NCBI GenBank assembly: GCA_036402215.1
Contig: DASWTI010000260.1
Location: forward strand, 1 to 6,298
Direction: 5' to 3'
Origin: DASXTS01 sp036402215
GTDB lineage: Bacteria > Actinomycetota > Actinomycetes > Mycobacteriales > Pseudonocardiaceae
DNA: 6,298 bases
Shown here: positions 5,138 to 6,298 of the stretch, in pieces
How the letters are laid out: each line of letters starts with the position of its first letter
Position numbering within the stretch: the first letter of the stretch is position 1
Notes under the pieces: model-generated
Told to the model about the DNA's origin: nothing
Databases searched by the model: none
What the model saw: only the letters and a program-made list of their open reading frames with translations
Position numbers and translations under genes: made by a program

Positions 5138-6298
5138 TCGAGCTGACCCTGGGCCAGGTGGCCGCCGCCGTCGGCGGCCGGCTGCACCGTGCCGACGGCA
5201 CCGAGAAGTGCACCGGCACCGTGGAGTTCGACACCCGATCGGTGACGCCGGGCGGGCTGTTCGTGGCGCTGCCGGGGGAGCGCGTGGACGGCCACGACTT
5301 CGCAGCCGCCGCGGTCGAGGCGGGCGCCGTGGGTGTGCTCGCCGCCCGTGAGGTCGACGCCCCCGCCGTGATCGTCCCGCCGGCCGACGCCGCGGACGCC
5401 GCCGGCTCGTACGTCCTGGCCGGCGACCGTGACGGAGCCGGTGCCGCCGTGCTCACCGCGCTGGCCGCCCTCGCCCGCCACGTCGTGGACAACCTGCCGG
5501 CGCTGTCCGTCGTCGGCATCACCGGCTCGTCCGGCAAGACGTCCACCAAGGACCTGGTCGCCGCGCTGCTGCGCCCGCTCGGCCCCACCGTCGCGCCGCC
5601 CGGCTCGTTCAACAACGAGCTCGGCCACCCGTGGACCGTGCTGCGCGCCGACGCCGGAACCCGGCACCTCGTGCTGGAGCTGTCCGCCCGCGGCGCCGGC
5701 CACATCGCGGCGCTCTGCCGGGTGGCGCCGCCCCGGATCGGCGTCGTGCTCAACGTCGGTTCGGCGCACCTCGGCGAGTTCGGCTCCCGCGAGGCCATCG
5801 CCCAGGCCAAGGGCGAGCTCGTGGAGGCTCTCCCCGCCGACGGCCTGGCCGTGCTCAACGCCGATGACCCCGCCGTCGCCGCCATGGCCGCCCGCACCAC
5901 GGCCCGCGTCGTGCTCGCCGGCCGCGCCCCGCACGCCGACGTCCGCGCCACCGACGTCACGCTCGACCCCGCCGGCCGCGCCTCGTTCGTCCTGCACGCC
6001 GCCGGCACCCGCACGCCGGTGCGCCTCGCCGTCCACGGCGAGCACCAGGTCGGCAACGCCCTCGCCGCCATCGCCGTGGCACTCGAACTCGGCGCCACCC
6101 CCGCCGACGCCGCCGCGGCCCTCGCCACCGCCGCGCCGGTGTCCCGCTGGCGGATGGAGGTCACCACGCGTCCCGACGGCCTCACGGTGATCAACGACGC
6201 CTACAACGCCAACCCCGAGTCCCTGCGCGCCGCCCTCACCACCCTCGCCGCCATGGCCGCCGCGGGCTCGCATCCCACGGCGCCCGAGCCGGCCGGCC
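5134..6298 (+). CDS. murF: UDP-MurNAc-tripeptide:D-Ala-D-Ala ligase (C-terminus cut by window)
   Basis: Cytoplasmic ATP-dependent ligase that adds D-Ala-D-Ala to UDP-MurNAc-tripeptide, completing the pentapeptide precursor. 388 codons are present and the frame is still open at the edge; roughly 70-100 residues are missing by family length. GTG 5134 overlaps the murE TGA (GTGA), so translation is probably coupled; the N-terminus MIELTLGQVAAAVGG is typical. Motifs: FDTRSVTPGGLFVALPG (32-48), the ATP loop GITGSSGKTSTKD (128-140, Lys135), SFNNELGHP (158-166), ELSARGAGHI (182-191, usually EMGARG), NVGSAHLGEFGS (207-218), Lys226 in AQAKGEL, LNADDP (241-246), GEHQVGNALAA (302-312), SRWRMEV (337-343) and INDAYNANPES (353-363). 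The last visible residues are Ala/Pro-rich, perhaps a loop insertion. No separate promoter is seen. Confidence 0.97.
   Translation, partial: MIELTLGQVAAAVGGRLHRADGTEKCTGTVEFDTRSVTPGGLFVALPGERVDGHDFAAAAVEAGAVGVLAAREVDAPAVIVPPADAADAAGSYVLAGDRDGAGAAVLTALAALARHVVDNLPALSVVGITGSSGKTSTKDLVAALLRPLGPTVAPPGSFNNELGHPWTVLRADAGTRHLVLELSARGAGHIAALCRVAPPRIGVVLNVGSAHLGEFGSREAIAQAKGELVEALPADGLAVLNADDPAVAAMAARTTARVVLAGRAPHADVRATDVTLDPAGRASFVLHAAGTRTPVRLAVHGEHQVGNALAAIAVALELGATPADAAAALATAAPVSRWRMEVTTRPDGLTVINDAYNANPESLRAALTTLAAMAAAGSHPTAPEPAG

Noticed and set aside
4948..6273. Minus-strand open frame (about 441 codons) opposite murF
   Set aside because: It is low-complexity Gly/Ala/Arg/Asp/Val sequence mirroring murF codons; all MurF motifs are on the plus strand.

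Overview
The window is very G+C-rich (about three quarters G+C by eye), with codons almost always ending in G or C, GTG starts and short overlaps. It reads as chromosome of a high-GC actinomycete. The MurE protein carries a DNPR motif, so the cell wall is predicted to contain meso-diaminopimelate. The sequence does not fix the genus.

Left part (1-1273): a truncated leftward gene, probably a TetR-family regulator, lies back to back with a rightward gene for an atypical short-chain dehydrogenase/epimerase-like protein (320 aa). The gap between them holds two copies of a TetR-like operator (AGAGCA-C-TGCTCT and an 11/13 match, centres 34 bp apart) around a TTGACT -35 box. This looks like a self-regulated divergent pair.

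Middle part (1274-3014): a leftward luciferase-like flavin-dependent oxidoreductase (319 aa) converges on the dehydrogenase. It diverges, across only 28 bp, from a rightward alpha/beta hydrolase (about 250 aa). The substrates of all three enzymes are unknown. They look like accessory metabolism.

A gene-free stretch of about 500 bp (3015-3517) follows. It holds a terminator-like hairpin, a 22-bp tandem duplication, a 13-bp tandem array in A-B-B-A order, a perfect 8-bp-arm palindrome, a candidate promoter with a TAGGCT -10 box, and a Shine-Dalgarno sequence.

Right part (3518-6298): murE (539 aa) and murF (cut by the window edge) overlap by 4 bp (GTGA). They add meso-DAP and then D-Ala-D-Ala to the UDP-MurNAc peptide in the cytoplasm, consecutive steps of peptidoglycan precursor synthesis. 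This is the start of a dcw-type cell-wall operon, but ftsI, which normally precedes murE, is not within about 3.5 kb upstream. The block therefore appears to have been split or moved and given its own promoter.

I found no mobile element, RNA gene or CRISPR array, and no convincing new multi-gene system. The most interesting signals are the broken dcw order, the palindrome upstream of murE, the RNA-structure potential at the murE/murF junction and the double operator.
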